Shown: piece after piece, positions 1 to 7,595 of the stretch
How positions within the stretch are numbered: the first letter of the stretch is position 1
Layout: the number at the start of each line of letters is the position of its first letter
DNA from: RGIG3178 sp963674495
GTDB taxonomy: Bacteria; Bacillota; Clostridia; Christensenellales; QAND01
Reading direction: 5' to 3'
NCBI GenBank assembly: GCA_963674495.2
Contig: CAXXLG010000001.1
Span: forward strand, 186,001-250,000
DNA: 64,000 nt
The notes under the pieces: model-generated
What the model was told of the DNA's origin: nothing
The model's input: the letters and a program-made list of their open reading frames with translations, nothing else
Database searches by the model: none
Translations under genes and position numbers: made by a program

Positions 1-75
1 CTTGATGGCGTTGGGCCCCATCAGGTTGTCACGAATGAACTTCGGATCGTATGCTGTACTTTTATTGTATTTCAT
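1..75 (-). CDS. N-terminus of a probable class I SAM-dependent methyltransferase (partial)
   Basis: Only the first 25 codons lie in the window; the rest runs off the left edge. The start is ATG at 75, with GAAAGGAAA about 8 bases upstream. The peptide begins MKYNKSTAYDPKFIRDNLMG and goes on PNAIK. The pattern 'FIRDNLMGPNAIK' recalls the N-terminal segment of a group of small Firmicute SAM-dependent methyltransferases, where it precedes the nucleotide-binding fold. No cofactor motif is visible, so the assignment rests on resemblance alone. It appears to have its own minus-strand promoter (304-331) and a leader of about 220 bases. Confidence 0.45.
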   Translation of the reverse strand, partial: MKYNKSTAYDPKFIRDNLMGPNAIK

Positions 76-114
76 CTCTATTTCCTTTCAAAACAAAGTG
101 GGTCACGCCCTGCG

Positions 115-141
115 AAAAAAACGAGCAGGCATAATACCTGC
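115..141 (-). terminator. Possible attenuator hairpin in the methyltransferase leader
   Basis: Read on the minus strand, GCAGG-tattatg-CCTGC forms a 5-bp GC-rich stem followed after TCG by seven T residues. It lies between the proposed promoter and the minus-strand gene starting at 75, so it would stop that gene's transcript early unless read through. I do not recognise a riboswitch class or T-box in the leader, and the stem is short. Confidence 0.4.
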
Positions 142-303
142 CTACCCAATACCCACTATCGTGAAATGGATCAAGCCGGATATCGGTCCGCAAGGCTTTT
201 TGGGTGCAATAAAAAAGAATCGCTTCTCATCGCAACCCGAAAAATCAAATCACCTTACGCAACAACCGGCAAAAACACACCTCTTTCGTTTTGACCTATA
301 TTC

Positions 304-331
304 ATGGTAACATATCGTGTTGTTTTGTCAA
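304..331 (-). promoter_or_regulatory. Promoter for the left-edge minus-strand gene
   Basis: On the minus strand TTGACA (331-326) is separated by 16 bases from TACCAT (309-304); ACCATG with a 17-base spacer is the alternative. It implies a transcript with a long untranslated leader before the ATG at 75. Confidence 0.5.
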
Positions 332-341
332 CCAGCGTGAT

Positions 342-634
342 TGATCCCATCTACGCGTTATGATGGGAATGGTATATACACGTCAATTCCGAAGATGCCG
401 TGCTTTGCAAATATAGGCATCCATGTGGCAGTTGCCTTGGAAAACAGAAAATCCAAATGAATACATCGCTGGAACTGATGGAAATTAAAGCAGTGACTGT
501 TGATATTATGAACGAAAAACCATCTACAAGCGTACGCTATTGCGGCGAGAGAAATCCCCTGATACACTATTAATACCAATAATACCAATTGTTGCATCGA
601 TGATGGATAAACAAAAAGAAAGGGTAGTGCGATC
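342..634. other. Intergenic stretch without a recognisable gene
   Basis: No frame here gives a protein with family features. There is a short direct repeat (aataccaat twice, near 570-592) and a GAAAGGG ribosome binding site at the right end for the nitroreductase gene. I see no hairpin of note. Confidence 0.5.
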
Positions 635-1219
635 ATGACCAATGATACGCTTCATACCATCAAAAACCGCCGTAGCATTCGCAAGTTCAAGGCTGAGCAG
701 ATTGAGAAAAAGGAGCTGGACGCCTTATTAGAGGCAGCGATCTACGCACCCAGCGGCAGCAACAGTCAATCCTGGCTGTTCACGGCCATACAGAATACGG
801 AAGTTCTGCAAACGCTCAAAAAAATGGCAAGAGAGCGAATTCTTTTGTGGGAATTGCCGCAAGGCGCCTATAGAGGCAAGACAAAGACGGTGATCAGGGC
901 GCAGAGGGAGGATTACAGTTTCTTCTACAACGCACCGACGTTGATCATCGCATCAAATATCAAGTATACCAATGCCATGGCGGATTGCGCGCTTGCGCTT
1001 GGCAATATCTTTTTGGCGGCTACTTCCATCGGACTGGGTTCGTGCTGGATCAATCCAATTGCATGGCTGAACGATGACGACATTATTAGGGACTATCTAA
1101 CCACGTTAGGGATCCCACGCGATCACGTGATCTGCGGGTCCGCCGCCATCGGGTACATCGATGGCGAAGCGCCCAAAGCGCCGCGACGGAAACCGGATAC
1201 CGTACACATCATTGCATAA
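635..1219 (+). CDS. Nitroreductase family protein (FMN-dependent)
   Basis: This 194-residue protein has the N-terminal signature of the nitroreductase superfamily: 'IKNRRSIRKF' (about residues 9-18) and 'AAIYAPSGSNSQSWLF' (about 34-49), which contact the FMN phosphate and isoalloxazine ring. A 'GLGSCWI' segment sits in the second half, as in other members. The length is normal for the compact, single-domain members. Such enzymes reduce nitro compounds, quinones or flavins with NAD(P)H; the true substrate cannot be read from sequence. The ATG at 635 is preceded by GAAAGGG about 12 bases away. The next gene follows after 33 bases on the same strand, so the two may be cotranscribed. Confidence 0.85.
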   Translation: MTNDTLHTIKNRRSIRKFKAEQIEKKELDALLEAAIYAPSGSNSQSWLFTAIQNTEVLQTLKKMARERILLWELPQGAYRGKTKTVIRAQREDYSFFYNAPTLIIASNIKYTNAMADCALALGNIFLAATSIGLGSCWINPIAWLNDDDIIRDYLTTLGIPRDHVICGSAAIGYIDGEAPKAPRRKPDTVHIIA

Positions 1220-1252
1220 TGTTGGGTTTGAAACGATACGGAGGATGAAAGC

Positions 1253-1798
1253 ATGTATTTTCAAAGCAAAGGCGTAGAGAACACCGAAGCGGCGGTAAAA
1301 TTGGCTATTGAAACGGCGAAGGAACGAGGCATCCGCCATGTGGTTATTTCTTCCAACACCGGCAATTCCGCCATGCTGTTTGCCAAAAGCGGGCTGCACG
1401 TGGTGTGTGTGGCGCATACGTACGGGTTTGTGGAAAAGGGAAAGAATGAATTGACGGATGAAATGCGCCAAACGCTCAAAGAAAACGGCATCGATGCGCT
1501 GACCGCCACGCACGTATTGAGCGGGGCGGAGCGGAGCATCAGCAAACGATACGGCGGAGCGTCGCCCGTTGAGATGATGGCGCATACGCTCAGAATGTTC
1601 GGCCAGGGCACCAAGGTATGCGTAGAATGTTCTACGATGGCGCTGGACGCAGGGTTGATCCCCTACGGCGAGGAGATCATCGCGCTGGGCGGCACCAGAA
1701 GAGGCGTGGATACGGCGCTGATCGTAAGCCCGGAGCATGCAGACAGCATCCTGGACACAAAGATCCACCAGATCATCTGCAAACCCTACAATCCGTAA
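1253..1798 (+). CDS. Stand-alone pyruvate kinase alpha/beta (C-terminal) domain protein
   Basis: The 181-residue protein resembles the C-terminal allosteric domain of pyruvate kinase, without the catalytic TIM barrel. It opens with 'GVENTEAAVKLAIETAKERG' and then 'IRHVVISSNTGNSAMLF', and later has 'VCVECSTMALDAGLIPYGEE' and 'GGTRRGVDTALIV', as in single-domain family members. In full-length pyruvate kinase this domain binds effectors; the role of free-standing copies is unknown. The start at 1253 has a GGAGG site 8-12 bases upstream. It probably shares a transcript with the nitroreductase. No barrel-encoding sequence lies beside it, so it does not look like a gene broken here. Confidence 0.75.
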   Translation: MYFQSKGVENTEAAVKLAIETAKERGIRHVVISSNTGNSAMLFAKSGLHVVCVAHTYGFVEKGKNELTDEMRQTLKENGIDALTATHVLSGAERSISKRYGGASPVEMMAHTLRMFGQGTKVCVECSTMALDAGLIPYGEEIIALGGTRRGVDTALIVSPEHADSILDTKIHQIICKPYNP

Positions 1799-1834
1799 AA
1801 GGCGTACCCCCATCGCAGCATACATGGAATCACA

Positions 1835-1865
1835 AACGCATGCATTTGGATAGAACGCATGCGTT
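1835..1865. terminator. Inverted repeat between convergent genes
   Basis: AACGCATGC (1835-1843) pairs with GCATGCGTT (1857-1865) around a 13-base loop. It lies between a plus-strand gene ending at 1798 and a minus-strand gene ending at 1893. There is no clear T tract, so a terminator role is only inferred from position. Confidence 0.35.
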
Positions 1866-1892
1866 AAGTAGAACGACGTGTATTTGATTTAT

Positions 1893-2288
1893 TCAAACGG
1901 CGGGACGGTTGGTGGCGTTGTAGTAGTTCTGGATGACGGACTGTACATACTTGCGCAGAATGCCGCGGCAAAGGGAGGCGAACACCGTTGCTGCGATCAA
2001 GGAGGAGAAGCCAATGTATACCTGCCATGACATGTGGTCGGTGTTCATGTGTATCAGCGTCCCCCAGATTAAAAGGATCATAGAGAGGATCATGAGCGAA
2101 GCGCTTACGAAAAAAATCTTTGTGAATTTCTTTTTAAATGGATTGTCGGCGCTTTCCCTGAACAGGCAGGCCAACAGGCGTTCCTCGTGTTGCTCGGCAA
2201 TAACGCGCGCATAATACTTCAGTTGGCTCTCGGGCAGGTCTTGGTGCGGTTCACATACGGGCAGATCAAGATATCCAAACGGTTCCAT
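1893..2288 (-). CDS. Small membrane protein of unknown function, two transmembrane helices
   Basis: The 131-residue protein has a soluble N-terminus (about 1-50), two hydrophobic helices (about 54-78 and 88-108) joined by a short polar loop, and a basic C-terminal tail. 'FKKKFTKIFF' before the first helix suggests a cytoplasmic N-terminus by the positive-inside rule. I do not recognise the family. It is convergent with the pyruvate-kinase-domain gene and has no obvious partner. Confidence 0.6.
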   Translation of the reverse strand: MEPFGYLDLPVCEPHQDLPESQLKYYARVIAEQHEERLLACLFRESADNPFKKKFTKIFFVSASLMILSMILLIWGTLIHMNTDHMSWQVYIGFSSLIAATVFASLCRGILRKYVQSVIQNYYNATNRPAV

Positions 2289-2378
2289 ACTGTATCCCTC
2301 AATTCGTTCGATTCCAGTATGCCCGCGGTACGATGCGTATATGTATGTGCAATTGAAAATAAAAAAATTGACAATTCT

Positions 2379-2419
2379 AAAACCGTTGCAGCCGCAAAAA
2401 AGGCTTGTGCAACGGTTTT
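2379..2419. terminator. Long perfect inverted repeat, possible terminator
   Basis: AAAACCGTTGCA (2379-2390) and TGCAACGGTTTT (2408-2419) form a perfect 12-bp stem with a 17-base loop. It lies just after the minus-strand gene ending at 2483 and before the one starting at 2288. The arms end in A/T runs, so it could terminate transcription in either direction. Confidence 0.5.
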
Positions 2420-2482
2420 AAGTCGCTCCGTCACGTTCTAAAGTGTGGCAGGCAAAGCGTGCGAATTCCGTGCCCGTCGCTT

Positions 2483-3106
2483 TCAGCCATCCAGTTGCAA
2501 AAGAAGCTGTGCGGCATCGATACAAAACCGGCTGTCCTTGATGCCAAGCTTCACTTTATAAACCCCGTTGGCGTCGTTCGCATCGTTCATGCGCGCAAGC
2601 GCTGAGGCGGCGTCTGCCTGCGCGATGTCCGCAACCGATGCGTATCCGGCGTCGAACAAAACGCGCGCGGCCAACGCGCCCACGCCGTTGATCCTGACCA
2701 AGTTGCACAGACAGTACAGCTCGTCCGATGCGTCGGGTCCGCTTTTAAAGTAGTCTTTGGAATTCTTGATGCCCGATTGTAAAAGCCGTTGAATCAGCGA
2801 GGTGTCGATGCCGGGGAAGTCACGTAAAAGCACCCGCTTTTGGGAAAGGCCGCCGATCTGCCGCTTTAACATCACCAGATACGCTTTGGGTACGCCACTG
2901 CTTTGTGAAAAGGCATCGATCTTTTTGGGGGAGGACAACGCACTTTTGAGCTGCGCAACATTCAAAATGCCCATGCGCTGAATTGCTTCAAAGTTGCCGT
3001 CAAGATTGTTGAGCAGCATCCTGCGCCCCGGGAGCAGCGTCTGTCCCTTAAGTATCGTAAGATAGCGCGCTACGGATAAACGGCTCAGATCCACATCGTA
3101 TTTCAA
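2483..3106 (-). CDS. Helix-hairpin-helix protein resembling DUF4332
   Basis: The 207-residue protein is mostly helical and carries repeated helix-hairpin-helix-like segments: 'LRDFPGIDTSLIQRLLQSGI' (about 94-113) and 'LVRINGVGALAARVLFDAGY' (about 136-155), the latter followed by 'ASVADIAQAD'. This 'leucine - G-V/I-G - A - L - D-A-G - S-V-A-D-I' layout is typical of DUF4332-type domains, related to nonspecific DNA-binding HhH motifs. No catalytic domain is visible. DNA binding is therefore an inference. The gene is flanked by a strong inverted repeat downstream and by the metallo-hydrolase gene upstream on the same strand. Confidence 0.6.
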   Translation of the reverse strand: MKYDVDLSRLSVARYLTILKGQTLLPGRRMLLNNLDGNFEAIQRMGILNVAQLKSALSSPKKIDAFSQSSGVPKAYLVMLKRQIGGLSQKRVLLRDFPGIDTSLIQRLLQSGIKNSKDYFKSGPDASDELYCLCNLVRINGVGALAARVLFDAGYASVADIAQADAASALARMNDANDANGVYKVKLGIKDSRFCIDAAQLLLQLDG

Positions 3107-3159
3107 AGCACTGTCTCCTTTAGCATCAAACGACGGTTTGTTGTATCCTATCGTGGCCG

Positions 3160-3984
3160 TTACAATTCCACGCTGTCTCCGGCATACAGCACCTTGCAGC
3201 GCTCAGCGAAAAACCGTTGCATCTCGCAGATGGCAAACAGCCCCGTGCAGTGCAACGGATAGATGTGTCGTATGTTCATATCCACCATGGCCTGCATCGT
3301 CATTTGCAGCCGTATCGGTCCGGCGTTTTCAAGATGCATGCCCGCAAACAGCGCGTGTACCGTTGTGCCGGGAAACAGCGTTTTGGCCGCTTTGACGCCG
3401 TTGATCACGCCGGGATGACTGCACCCGAGAAAGATGCAAAGCCCCTCATTCGTGTTGATGATTAGCATCTGTTCGTCCTGGAACATATCCTTGCTCTTGT
3501 TCGTTTCATCCCCTGTGTAGAGCCCCTTTGCAATGTCCTCAAAACCCGTTGAATCCGGGATGTCGCCCAACAGCGCCATATTGTGTGCCACCATGGTGAT
3601 ACCGTTTGTCAAAACGAGGTTTTGTTTGATCGTTTCCGATTCGTCAACGGACCACGGTATGCCAATTTCCCGATAACTCCCATCGTCGTTACGGGCATAT
3701 TTTTGTACAAACGCATCCCTGTGTGCATAGACTCTGGGATGGATTGTTGTCTTTGGAAAATGCATGAGGCCGCCACAATGGTCATAGTGGCCGTGGCTCA
3801 ATACGATTCGGGACACCCTTTCAAGATCCAAGCCCATTTCCCTGGCGTTTTGTACATAGACATCGGACTGGCCGGTATCAAAAAGTAAGGAATCGTTATC
3901 ATGTTCGATCAGAATTGATAAACCATGTTCCGCTAGCACACCGCGCCGTCTAACCTTATCGTCCGAGAGTATATGTATTTTCAT
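3160..3984 (-). CDS. MBL-fold metallo-hydrolase
   Basis: The 274-residue protein has the metallo-beta-lactamase signature 'LSHGHYDHCGG' with His64, His66, Asp68 and His69 as metal ligands, preceded by 'LLFDTGQSDV' and followed by 'GCSHPGVINGV' and a late 'YPLHCTG' histidine. This order matches the soluble MBL subgroup that includes the archaeal dihydropterin phosphate synthase-like proteins. Two metal ions are expected; the substrate is unknown. The ATG at 3984 is chosen because AGGAGG lies 8 bases upstream; a TTG one codon earlier is possible but too close to that site. Confidence 0.8.
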   Translation of the reverse strand: MKIHILSDDKVRRRGVLAEHGLSILIEHDNDSLLFDTGQSDVYVQNAREMGLDLERVSRIVLSHGHYDHCGGLMHFPKTTIHPRVYAHRDAFVQKYARNDDGSYREIGIPWSVDESETIKQNLVLTNGITMVAHNMALLGDIPDSTGFEDIAKGLYTGDETNKSKDMFQDEQMLIINTNEGLCIFLGCSHPGVINGVKAAKTLFPGTTVHALFAGMHLENAGPIRLQMTMQAMVDMNIRHIYPLHCTGLFAICEMQRFFAERCKVLYAGDSVEL

Positions 3985-4214
3985 CAAATTTTCCTCCTAT
4001 AAACGCATACCACTAGGAACAGATGCTCCTATGATAAACTTAACTGCTTACAGCGTGCCTGTCAACGCCAAAAAGACGGATATTATCTCCTGTTATTTGA
4101 TTGTAAAATAAAATTTATTTTTCGACGGGTTCAGTATCATCAAACTGGCAGAATTTGCCTGTATGTGGGGACAAACGCCGCGGGTATGTTGCTCTTTACC
4201 CCAGCCCCGCTCTA

Positions 4215-4286
4215 TTGACAGGTAAAAATGACGGTAGTACAATACATCTTGTATGGTAGTGTTTTATTAGACCATATATATTGTAT
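4215..4286 (+). promoter_or_regulatory. nrdDG promoter with two NrdR-like boxes
   Basis: TTGACA (4215-4220) and TACAAT (4238-4243) with a 17-base spacer make a near-consensus sigma-A promoter. Two similar 16-mers follow: ACAATACATCTTGTAT (4239-4254), overlapping the -10, and ACCATATATATTGTAT (4271-4286). Their starts are exactly 32 bp apart, about three helical turns, the usual spacing of paired NrdR boxes before ribonucleotide reductase genes. The inference is ATP/dATP-responsive repression by NrdR, whose gene is not in this window. Confidence 0.75.
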
Positions 4287-4334
4287 ACGCAGAAGATGAT
4301 ACCACGACATAGAAAAATAAGAGGTAAGGGCATT

Positions 4335-6422
4335 ATGGTAAATCAGATTATCAAACGAGACCGTTCCTGCGTCCCCTTCAAACACGAAAAGATTGTGTTG
4401 GCCATCTTCAAAGCGGCGCAGGCGGTGGGTGGCAACGATTTTGTAACATCCGAGCGGTTGGCGGGCCAAGTCATCCGACTGGCGGATGAGAGATATCCCG
4501 ACGGCATTGCCGAGGTAGAGGGCATTCAGGACCTCGTCGAAAAGGTGCTGATCGAGGAAGGTCATGCCAAGACGGCCAAGGCATATATCCTCTACCGTGA
4601 AAAGCGGCGGGCGGCGCGCGAGAACAACGCGTTGATTGGCGCTACCATCAACATGTTCACAGAGTACCTCAATGACCGCGACTGGCAGATCAACGAGAAT
4701 GCCAACACGCAAAAATCCATCAATGGATTGAACAACTACATCCGTGAGGCGTTTACCAAGAACTATTGGCTGCACGAGGTATATCCTGACGACATCCGCG
4801 AGGCACATCTAAACGGCGACATTCATCTGCACGATCTTGGGTTCTTCGGCCCGTATTGTGCGGGCTGGGATTTAAGGCAGATACTCACCAACGGTTTCGG
4901 TGGCGTACCCGGCAAGGTGGAATCCAAACCGCCCAAGCATCTGCGCTCGTTTTTGGGCCAGATCGTCAACTCCACCTTTACCACGCAGGGTGAGACCGCC
5001 GGCGCACAGGCATGGTCGTCGTTTGATACGTACTGTGCGCCGTTTATCCGTTACGACAAGCTGGATTATAAAGCGGTACGGCAGGCGTTGCAGGAATTTA
5101 TCTTCAACCTGAACGTGCCCACACGGGTAGGATTCCAATGCCCGTTTTCCAATTTAACGTTTGATATCGTTCCGCCGAGAACGCTGCGCAAACAGAACGT
5201 GATCGTCGGCGGTGAGATGAAAGACGATACCTATGGCGATTTCCAGGCTGAAATGGATCTGTTTAACATGGCCTTTTGCGACGTCATGATGGAGGGGGAT
5301 TCCAAAGGAAGGGTGTTTACGTTCCCCATACCCACCATCAATGTCACCAAGGATTTTATGTGGGACAGTCCGGTGACGGATAAATTTATGGAGATCACCT
5401 GCAAGTACGGCATTCCGTATTTTTCCAACTACATCAATTCCGACCTCAATCCCGAGGACGCGCTGTCCATGTGCTGCCGCTTGCGGCTTGACACGACCGA
5501 GCTTAGAAAGCGTGGCGGCGGACTGTTTGGCTCCAATCCGCTGACCGGTTCCATCGGCGTGGTTACTGTCAATCTCCCCAAGCTTGCGTATATCTCAAAG
5601 GGCGAGTCGGAGTTTAGAACGCGGCTGTGGCAGCAGATGAACTTAGCCAAGAACAGCTTGGAGATCAAACGGAAAATCATCGAGGAGCAGACGGACAAGG
5701 GGTTGTACCCGTACTCCGCCAACTTCCTCAAGGACATCAAGATCAAGACAGGCAGTTATTGGTACAATCATTTTAACACCATCGGACTGATTGGCATGAA
5801 CGAGGCATGCGAGAATCTGTTGGGCGTCCAATACGACCTGACAACCAATGAGGGCCAGCAGTTCGCCATACGTACGCTTGAATACATGCGCGAGGTTATC
5901 AAGGATATACAAGACGAGACAGGGAACTACTACAACCTCGAAGCCACACCGGCGGAGGGGACGAGTTATCGTCTTGCCAAGCGCGACCGGGAACGGTATC
6001 CCGACATAATAACCGCCGGGGAAAGCGTACCGTTCTACACGAATTCGACGCAGCTGCCGGTGGGTTATACCGACGATATTTTTGAAACACTGGATCTTCA
6101 GGACGAATTGCAGACGCTGTACACCGGTGGCACTGTGTTGCACCTTTACTTGGGCGAAGAGATTCGTGACAGGGGCGCGGCAAAGAAGCTGATTAAAAAA
6201 GCGTTTACGAAATACAAGCTGCCCTATCTGTCGCTAACGCCCACGTTTTCCGTGTGCAACGACCACGGCTACATTGCGGGCGAGCACTTTAACTGTCCCG
6301 AATGCGGCGAGCCCGCGGAGGTATGGAGCCGCGTGGTGGGCTACCTACGGCCGGTGCAGAACTTCAACGAAGGGAAGCGCGAGGAATACCAACAGCGCAA
6401 AAAATACGCCATAAAGGGATAA
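4335..6422 (+). CDS. nrdD: Anaerobic (class III) ribonucleoside-triphosphate reductase
   Basis: This enzyme reduces NTPs to dNTPs under anoxia using a glycyl radical. The 695-residue protein has an N-terminal ATP-cone ('IIKRDRSCVPFKHEKIVLAI', about 4-23) for allosteric control, a central barrel with 'DIHLHDLGFFGPYCAGWDL', a zinc site built from 'CNDHGY' and 'CPEC' near the end, and the glycyl-radical loop 'RVVGYLRPV' about 27 residues from the C-terminus. The ATG at 4335 follows GAGGTAAGGG; earlier in-frame starts fall inside the NrdR box and are rejected. The activase nrdG begins 2 bases after the stop. Length and all landmark motifs are intact, so the gene looks functional and fits an obligate anaerobe. 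Confidence 0.97.
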   Translation: MVNQIIKRDRSCVPFKHEKIVLAIFKAAQAVGGNDFVTSERLAGQVIRLADERYPDGIAEVEGIQDLVEKVLIEEGHAKTAKAYILYREKRRAARENNALIGATINMFTEYLNDRDWQINENANTQKSINGLNNYIREAFTKNYWLHEVYPDDIREAHLNGDIHLHDLGFFGPYCAGWDLRQILTNGFGGVPGKVESKPPKHLRSFLGQIVNSTFTTQGETAGAQAWSSFDTYCAPFIRYDKLDYKAVRQALQEFIFNLNVPTRVGFQCPFSNLTFDIVPPRTLRKQNVIVGGEMKDDTYGDFQAEMDLFNMAFCDVMMEGDSKGRVFTFPIPTINVTKDFMWDSPVTDKFMEITCKYGIPYFSNYINSDLNPEDALSMCCRLRLDTTELRKRGGGLFGSNPLTGSIGVVTVNLPKLAYISKGESEFRTRLWQQMNLAKNSLEIKRKIIEEQTDKGLYPYSANFLKDIKIKTGSYWYNHFNTIGLIGMNEACENLLGVQYDLTTNEGQQFAIRTLEYMREVIKDIQDETGNYYNLEATPAEGTSYRLAKRDRERYPDIITAGESVPFYTNSTQLPVGYTDDIFETLDLQDELQTLYTGGTVLHLYLGEEIRDRGAAKKLIKKAFTKYKLPYLSLTPTFSVCNDHGYIAGEHFNCPECGEPAEVWSRVVGYLRPVQNFNEGKREEYQQRKKYAIKG

Positions 6423-6424
6423 AC

Positions 6425-7111
6425 ATGGACATTGCGGGTCTGATTAAAAGCACATTGGTGGACTATCCCGATCATGTCGCGTGCGTGTTGTTTGTCGGCG
6501 GCTGCAACTTCAACTGCTTCTATTGCCATAACCGGCAGCTTTTGGATGGCACGCAGCCGAACAAGGACGATGGGGAGATATGGGAATTTCTCCAAAAGCG
6601 CAAGAACCAGTTGGACGGTGTGGTCATCACCGGTGGCGAACCCACCATATGGCCCGACCTGTTATCGTTTATCCAAAGAATCAAGGACATGGGCTACAAG
6701 GTGAAGCTGGACACGAACGGTTCCAGACCCGGTATTGTGGCGCAATTGATATCCGAAGAACTCGTGGATTACGTTGCCGTAGACTATAAAGCGCCGCTTT
6801 TCAAATACGAGGGGATATGTGGCGAATATGCAGATGCGCAGGCGGTGCTTCAAACCGTTGACGTGCTTACAAAGAGCGGGATTGATTTTGAGGTGAGGAC
6901 CACCGTCATCCCCCAGCTCACCAAGGCGGATTTAATGCTGATGGCGCAGGAATTGCCCGTCGTGCCGCGGTATGTACTCAACCGCTACCGCCCGCCGGAA
7001 CACTATTTACCACGCGATGAGCAAAGGATCAAAAAGAAGCCGTATACCATTCAACAGATCGAGGCGTTGGCCCAATTCATCCGCACCATACAGCCGAACG
7101 TCAGGACATAA
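6425..7111 (+). CDS. nrdG: Anaerobic ribonucleotide reductase activating protein
   Basis: This radical SAM activase generates the glycyl radical on NrdD. The 228-residue protein starts 'MDIAGLIKSTLVDYP' and has the cluster motif 'GGCNFNCFYCHN' with Cys27, Cys31 and Cys34 binding a [4Fe-4S] cluster, then 'VVITGGEPT', the SAM-binding GGE motif. The sequence type resembles the NrdG2-like activases common in Clostridia. The ATG at 6425 has AAGGG at a proper distance inside the nrdD end; a longer reading frame starts inside nrdD but lacks a ribosome binding site. Only 2 bases separate it from nrdD, so translation is probably coupled. A strong terminator follows. Confidence 0.95.
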   Translation: MDIAGLIKSTLVDYPDHVACVLFVGGCNFNCFYCHNRQLLDGTQPNKDDGEIWEFLQKRKNQLDGVVITGGEPTIWPDLLSFIQRIKDMGYKVKLDTNGSRPGIVAQLISEELVDYVAVDYKAPLFKYEGICGEYADAQAVLQTVDVLTKSGIDFEVRTTVIPQLTKADLMLMAQELPVVPRYVLNRYRPPEHYLPRDEQRIKKKPYTIQQIEALAQFIRTIQPNVRT

Positions 7112-7141
7112 GCCGGTACGCATCCTTGTTATGCCGATGCG

Positions 7142-7170
7142 AAAACATCCGCTTTTTCTGCGGATGTTTT
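7142..7170 (+). terminator. Terminator of nrdDG
   Basis: AAAACATCCGC (7142-7152) pairs perfectly with GCGGATGTTTT (7160-7170) around a TTTTTCT loop. Its position after nrdG and the T run closing the stem fit a Rho-independent terminator. Confidence 0.8.
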
Positions 7171-7320
7171 GCTTGTATAAAGACCATACCATAGTCAAAT
7201 TTATCATGATTTACATATTGTTGGATAACGGGCTTTGCCAAAACAATGTGGTATGCAGGGCGCGGTTATACCAACTAGGGGATTCTATCAAAGGATACAC
7301 CCTATACGCAAGGTGATGGC

Positions 7321-7512
7321 ATGCTGTGCGCTGAAGAATTGGTATCCATGGTAAACGCTATCTCCATCGGCATGAGTCAGGGGAGAAATGCCGAAGAGTT
7401 GGCGTTTTTATCCAGTGTTCTGAGCCTCATTGCGAGTACGCTGTCAACCATAGCTGTACAGAGAGAATGGATGGAAGACTTGACGGATGAGACGCCTATC
7501 GATGTGGAATAG
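7321..7512 (+). CDS. Small conserved-looking protein, resembles DUF6774
   Basis: The 63-residue protein is acidic and largely helical: 'AEELAFLSSVLSLIASTLSTI' is a hydrophobic helix and the C-terminus is acidic. The pattern 'LS.G...EELA.L...L..I...L..I' recalls short clostridial proteins grouped as DUF6774; this is from memory and uncertain. It has a weak AAGGTGATGG ribosome binding site and a good terminator (7553-7586) after it, which supports it as a real monocistronic gene. No function can be proposed. Confidence 0.6.
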   Translation: MLCAEELVSMVNAISIGMSQGRNAEELAFLSSVLSLIASTLSTIAVQREWMEDLTDETPIDVE

Positions 7513-7552
7513 CTGCATCGGTGACGGCTCTCTATATAGGCCGATAATAGAG

Positions 7553-7586
7553 AAACGACCGCAAAAATGCGCGGTCGTTGTTTTTA
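7553..7586. terminator. Terminator between convergent genes
   Basis: AACGACCGC (7554-7562) pairs with GCGGTCGTT (7571-7579) and is followed on the plus strand by GTTTTTA. It serves the small gene ending at 7512 and may also stop the converging radical SAM gene. Confidence 0.85.
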
Positions 7587-7595
7587 TCAAAAAAC

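Noticed and set aside
1106..1825. Long minus-strand frame opposite the nitroreductase and pyruvate-kinase-domain genes
   Set aside because: It is antisense to two genes with clear families, and its peptide has no domain features.
4281..4334. Earlier start for nrdD
   Set aside because: The upstream codons lie within the second NrdR box and have no ribosome binding site; ATP-cone homology starts just after 4335.
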